A stretch of 9,800 bases of DNA from Acidimicrobiales bacterium (GTDB lineage Bacteria > Actinomycetota > Acidimicrobiia > Acidimicrobiales > VFJN01), in NCBI GenBank assembly GCA_016936035.1, contig JAFGPU010000403.1, positions 1-9,800 on the forward strand, written 5' to 3'. Every line of letters begins with the position of its first letter. Within the stretch, counting starts at the first letter, position 1. Below, one piece after another: positions 7,595 to 9,800 of this stretch. The notes below the pieces were generated by a model. It was not told where the DNA came from and ran no database searches. It was given only the letters and a program-made list of their open reading frames with translations. A program made the position numbers and the translations under genes.

Positions 7595-8617
7595 TCACCC
7601 GGCCGCGGGGGTCGTCGCCGGGGCCGCGGTGGTCGAGCGCACCACCAGCTCGAGGTCGAGCTGGTACTCGGCTTCGCCCAGGGGCTCCTCGGCTGCGAGC
7701 GACTCGAGCAGCAGCTCGGCCGCCCGGCGCCCGCTCTCGAACAGCGGCTGACGCACGGTGGTGAGCCCGGCGTAGCTCGACACCTCGACGTCGTCGAAGC
7801 CCACGACGGACAGGTCGCGCGGGACCGTCAGGCCGGCGGCCCGGGCGGCCTCGAGCACGCCCAGGGCCTGGGTGTCGGACGCGGCGAAGATCGCCGTGGG
7901 CCTGTCGGGCGCCGCCAGCATGGCGCGGGTCAGGTCGCGGGCGACGGCGCGCACGTGGGGGCCGTGGCGGACGTCGCCGGGCCGGACGGCCAGGCCGGCG
8001 GACTCCATGGTCTCGCGGTAGCCGGCCTCACGGGCGCTGCTGGAGGTGAAGCCGAGCGGGTTGCCGGGCTCGTCGCCCAGGAAGGCGATGCGCTCGTGTC
8101 CGAGGTCGAGGAGGTGGCGGGTGGCGAGCCGGCCGCCCTCGACGTCGTCGGTGACGACGGCGGGCACGCCGGCGCCGCGGCTGTCGAGGAGCACGATCGG
8201 GACACCGGAGGTGGCCAGGCGGTGCAGGCTGGCCGGAGGCGGGGGCAGCGACATGATGAGCAGGCCGTCGGCCCGGTCGCGCCGCGTGAGGGTGGTGAAG
8301 TGCTCGTCGCGGTGCACCGGCGACTCGACGTTGAACAGCACGAGGTCGTAGAGGCTCTTGTCGAGCGCTGCCACGACGCCACGTAGTCGCTCGACCGCGG
8401 AGGCGTGCGTGAAGAAGGGGACGACCACGCCCAACGTCTGGCACCGCCCGCGGCTCAGGCCACGCGCCAGGGGGTTGGGCCGGTAGTCGAGCACCTCGAT
8501 GGCGGCGAGGACCCGGGCGCGGGTGCTCTCGCTGACCTGCGGGCTGTCGTTGAGGACACGGGAGACGGTGCCGGCGCCCACGCCCGCGTGCGCTGCGACG
8601 TCAGCGATCGTGACCAC
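7595..8617 (-). CDS. LacI-family transcriptional regulator (LacI-2), likely repressor of the transporter operon
   Basis: Sugar-responsive repressor of 340 residues. HTH at residues 3-22 (TIADVAAHAGVGAGTVSRVL), hinge at about 47-55 (PNPLARGLS), effector domain from about 61 (TLGVVVPFF), with family segments IVLLDSRGAGVPAV, HLLDLGHERIAFLGD, AIFAASDTQALGVLEA, VVGFDDVEVSSYAGLTTVRQP. The GTG start at 8617 places the HTH at the very N-terminus, as usual, and follows a long purine-rich Shine-Dalgarno tract (AGGAGGGGAGGGGA). It is first in the same-strand run leading to the binding protein, permeases and ATPase. Two perfect palindromes flank its promoter, so autorepression and co-control of the transporter are likely. 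The GVGxGTVSRVLN helix and palindrome resemble actinobacterial CebR/CelR-type regulators, which bind TGGGAGCGCTCCCA; that comparison is from established knowledge, the assignment is inference. Confidence 0.94.
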   Translation of the reverse strand: MVTIADVAAHAGVGAGTVSRVLNDSPQVSESTRARVLAAIEVLDYRPNPLARGLSRGRCQTLGVVVPFFTHASAVERLRGVVAALDKSLYDLVLFNVESPVHRDEHFTTLTRRDRADGLLIMSLPPPPASLHRLATSGVPIVLLDSRGAGVPAVVTDDVEGGRLATRHLLDLGHERIAFLGDEPGNPLGFTSSSAREAGYRETMESAGLAVRPGDVRHGPHVRAVARDLTRAMLAAPDRPTAIFAASDTQALGVLEAARAAGLTVPRDLSVVGFDDVEVSSYAGLTTVRQPLFESGRRAAELLLESLAAEEPLGEAEYQLDLELVVRSTTAAPATTPAAG

Positions 8618-8670
8618 CGTCCCCTCCCCTCCTGCGCCGTCCGATGCCCTGCTGGCCTGGCGCTACGACC

Positions 8671-8686
8671 GTGGAAGCGCTTCCAC
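8671..8686. promoter_or_regulatory. LacI-type operator, proximal copy
   Basis: Perfect 16-bp palindrome GTGGAAGCGCTTCCAC with the central CG expected for LacI-family operators. It lies just downstream of the predicted transcription start of the LacI-2 operon (about +8 to +23), where bound repressor would block initiation or elongation. Its 14-bp core is identical to the distal copy. Confidence 0.85.
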
Positions 8687-8699
8687 TCACGCACCTCGC

Positions 8700-8728
8700 A
8701 CGATATGACCCACCTCCCAGCCTGTCAA
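8700..8728 (-). promoter_or_regulatory. Sigma70-type promoter of the LacI-2/transporter operon
   Basis: On the minus strand, TTGACA (complement of 8723-8728) is a perfect -35, followed by a 17-base spacer and TATCGT (complement of 8700-8705) as a 4/6 -10. Expected start near 8693, giving a leader of about 76 bases before the GTG of LacI-2. The -35 directly abuts the distal operator and the start region runs into the proximal operator, which supports it being the regulated promoter. Confidence 0.75.
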
Positions 8729-8742
8729 TGGAAGCGCTTCCA
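8729..8742. promoter_or_regulatory. LacI-type operator, distal copy
   Basis: Perfect 14-bp palindrome TGGAAGCGCTTCCA, identical to the core of the proximal copy, with centres 57 bp apart. It abuts the upstream edge of the -35 box, so a bound repressor would also cover RNA polymerase contacts there. Confidence 0.85.
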
Positions 8743-8790
8743 CCCCGCCGGGGCCGCCGCGCGCCCCGAAACAGGAGCCGTCAGCCCGAC

Positions 8791-8818
8791 GGGCGGCCCT
8801 GATCGCGCAGGCCGACCC
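8791..8818 (-). terminator. Candidate terminator hairpin after the cyclase gene
   Basis: Imperfect inverted repeat directly after the cyclase stop codon: GGGCGGCCCTG at 8791-8801 pairs with CAGGCCGACCC at 8808-8818 as about 10 bp with two single-base bulges and a 6-base loop. No T-run follows. It could insulate the sugar operon promoter downstream from cyclase transcripts, but this is inferred from position and pairing only. Confidence 0.4.
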
Positions 8819-9568
8819 TCACCCTCGGGCGCGGCGGGAGGCCGGGACCACGGCGCCGGCCACGACGGGCTCGACCCCCGGGACCTGGGCGGGTGGCGGG
8901 GGCACGACCACGGTCACGCCGTCGGCCACCACCTGGCGGAGACGCACGGGCCCGGTGTGGTCACGCATCGTGTGCCGTCCGGCGTCGGCCAGCACGACGC
9001 CGGCCCGTGCCAGGCGGGCGGCGACCCCGTCGACCACGACGGCGGGCGACACGGTGACCTGGCCCGGCGCGGCCGCGGCCATGACGCGGGCACCGTGGTT
9101 GATGGCCAGGCCCACCGGCTCGCCGCCGGCGTCGTACACGTCGCCGGTGTGCACCCCCATCCGCACCCGCACGGCCAACCCGTCGGGCCACGGCTCGGCG
9201 CCGAGGGCCTGCTGGGCCTCGACGGCCGCCACCAGGGCGTTCTCCGGGCGATCGAACACCGCGAGGGTGCTGTCGCCCGCGTGGGACAGGAACTCGCCGC
9301 CCTGCCGCTCGACAGCGGCGGCGACCAGGGCGCGGTGACGCACCAGCAGCCAGAGGTAGCCGGGGCCCGCGGCCTCGAGCAGGTGGGTCGAGGACACGAT
9401 GTCGCTCACCACGACGGTCACCCGGCGGTGGCGCGGCCCGGTCCCCCGCGCACGGTGCCCTCGCACGGTCCGCAGCGCTCGGACGACGGCTGCGCGCGCG
9501 CCGGATCCCACGCCCCGTGCCCGTCGCACCGGCCCGGTCCTGGATGCCGCATCCGCCCTGGGGAACAT
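8819..9568 (-). CDS. Class III adenylate/guanylate cyclase domain protein, possibly atypical
   Basis: Protein with a class III nucleotidyl cyclase (CHD) domain, which in active members makes cAMP or cGMP from ATP or GTP. With the ATG at 9568 it has 249 residues; the frame opens further up to 9694, but the extra 42 codons look like low-complexity non-coding sequence. Domain about 50-216: VTVVVSDIVSST with metal Asp56, HAGDSTLAVF with second metal Asp99, VRMGVHTGDVYD, INHGARV with transition-state Asn157 and Arg161, and APGQVTVSP. The usual substrate Lys four residues before the second metal Asp (KTxGDG) is Ser95, the GDG motif is GDS, and the other base-recognition position appears to be Glu. 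Activity is therefore uncertain. No signal peptide, membrane helix or extra sensor domain is seen; the N-terminus is basic and the C-terminus Val/Pro-rich. Start choice is weak: only GGTGG lies upstream. No evident tie to the sugar operon beyond proximity. Confidence 0.82.
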   Translation of the reverse strand: MFPRADAASRTGPVRRARGVGSGARAAVVRALRTVRGHRARGTGPRHRRVTVVVSDIVSSTHLLEAAGPGYLWLLVRHRALVAAAVERQGGEFLSHAGDSTLAVFDRPENALVAAVEAQQALGAEPWPDGLAVRVRMGVHTGDVYDAGGEPVGLAINHGARVMAAAAPGQVTVSPAVVVDGVAARLARAGVVLADAGRHTMRDHTGPVRLRQVVADGVTVVVPPPPAQVPGVEPVVAGAVVPASRRARG

Positions 9569-9601
9569 GCCACCAGCATCGACCCGCCCGCTCGTACGGC
9601 G

Positions 9602-9619
9602 CTTGCAGACCCCTTGCAG
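9602..9619. repeat. Tandem CTTGCAG repeats, 11-bp period
   Basis: Two identical 7-base units CTTGCAG separated by ACCC, spaced one helical turn, about 35-65 bases upstream of the predicted cyclase start. Such spacing suits a regulator that binds same-face direct repeats, but the element is short and could be chance. Confidence 0.4.
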
Positions 9620-9648
9620 CGGGGGCGACCGCATCCGGAGGAAGATCC

Positions 9649-9680
9649 GGGGCGGGCGTGACCGAGGCCCCGCCCGCCCC
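9649..9680 (-). terminator. Candidate terminator hairpin after the edge gene
   Basis: Perfect 10-bp inverted repeat GGGGCGGGCG at 9649-9658 and CGCCCGCCCC at 9671-9680 with a 12-base loop, about 60 bases beyond the stop of the gene entering from the right edge. On the minus strand it is followed by GGATCTTCCTCC, with only scattered Ts. Terminator role inferred from position. Confidence 0.4.
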
Positions 9681-9742
9681 TGTGGTTCCCGCACGATCGC
9701 GCCCGCCGTCCCGCCACCGGGACCGGTCGGTGCAGGCGGACC

Positions 9743-9800
9743 TCAGACGAGGTGGTCGACGAAGCGCTCGAGCTGGCGCAGGTTGCGGCACTCGAACACC
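9743..9800 (-). CDS. C-terminal end of an unidentified protein (start outside window)
   Basis: The last 18 codons of a minus-strand gene, reading VFECRNLRQLERFVDHLV then TGA at 9745-9743. The frame is open to the window edge and the codons have the G/C third-position bias of the neighbours. The segment faintly recalls the C-terminus of VWA-domain CoxE-like proteins, from memory only, and is too short for assignment. It precedes the cyclase gene in the same direction. Confidence 0.5.
   Translation of the reverse strand, partial: VFECRNLRQLERFVDHLV

Larger units (their letters stand above)
9569..9742 (-). other. Gap between the edge gene and the cyclase gene
   Basis: About 174 bases holding a GC hairpin (9649-9680) and a pair of CTTGCAG direct repeats at 9602-9608 and 9613-9619, 11 bp apart. 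No clear -35/-10 pair is recognisable. If the cyclase starts further upstream, part of this would be coding. Confidence 0.45.

Noticed and set aside
6565..8386. Plus-strand frames antisense to the binding protein and LacI-2
   Set aside because: Val/Asp/Leu-rich shadow translations without motifs, overlapping two well-supported minus-strand genes.
8405..9661. Plus-strand frame of 418 codons antisense to the cyclase and crossing the operators
   Set aside because: It runs through the promoter and palindromes and shows only His/Gly/Asp-rich shadow composition.
9569..9694. Extended N-terminus of the cyclase protein
   Set aside because: The extra 42 codons cross the CTTGCAG repeats and part of a GC hairpin and look non-coding; ATG at 9568 is preferred, though not firmly.
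1..9800. CRISPR arrays, insertion sequences, tRNA or rRNA genes, riboswitches
   Set aside because: No regularly spaced repeats, transposase motifs, terminal inverted repeats or recognisable structured RNA found by eye.

Overview
The window is very GC-rich (clearly well above 60 percent by eye), uses GTG starts freely, has third-codon-position G/C bias and strong Shine-Dalgarno sites. It encodes LacI-family regulators, a lipoprotein-type sugar ABC importer and a class III nucleotidyl cyclase domain protein. This suggests a high-GC actinobacterium. The importer resembles the AglEFGK (alpha-glucoside) type and has enlarged permeases, which would fit Acidimicrobiia-like lineages, but that placement is inference from memory of family members and not a search result.

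Layout. Plus strand, 1-2142: the 3' part of a GH1 beta-glucosidase whose start lies left of the window, overlapping by 4 bases (GTGA) a LacI-family regulator (LacI-1). A 121-base convergent gap (2143-2263) carries a strong GC hairpin. Minus strand, 8617 down to 2264: a second LacI-family regulator (LacI-2), a sugar-binding lipoprotein, two inner-membrane permeases and a MalK/UgpC-type ATPase, all in one direction with short gaps or overlaps. A 14-bp-stem hairpin lies between the binding-protein gene and the first permease. Upstream of LacI-2 a sigma70-type promoter (TTGACA, 17 bp, TATCGT) is bracketed by two perfect palindromes with the same 14-bp core, TGGAAGCGCTTCCA. Further right, also on the minus strand, are a class III adenylate/guanylate cyclase domain protein and, at the edge, the last 18 codons of another gene.

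How it fits together. The ABC system would import an unphosphorylated oligosaccharide or glucoside. The GH1 enzyme keeps the FEW glutamate typical of non-phospho-glucosidases and could hydrolyse an imported beta-glucoside in the cytoplasm. LacI-2 most likely represses its own transcript and the transporter through the twin operators until sugar is present. LacI-1 is translationally coupled to the GH1 gene and probably controls that operon. The transporter looks alpha-glucoside-like while the adjacent enzyme is a beta-glycosidase family member, so the true substrate is open.

The window is mostly an ordinary, well-organised sugar uptake and hydrolysis locus. I found no CRISPR array, mobile element, tRNA or rRNA. 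The points most worth a second look are the operator-promoter-operator arrangement, the extra membrane segments in both permeases, the intra-operon hairpin, and the cyclase domain with substitutions at substrate-recognition positions.
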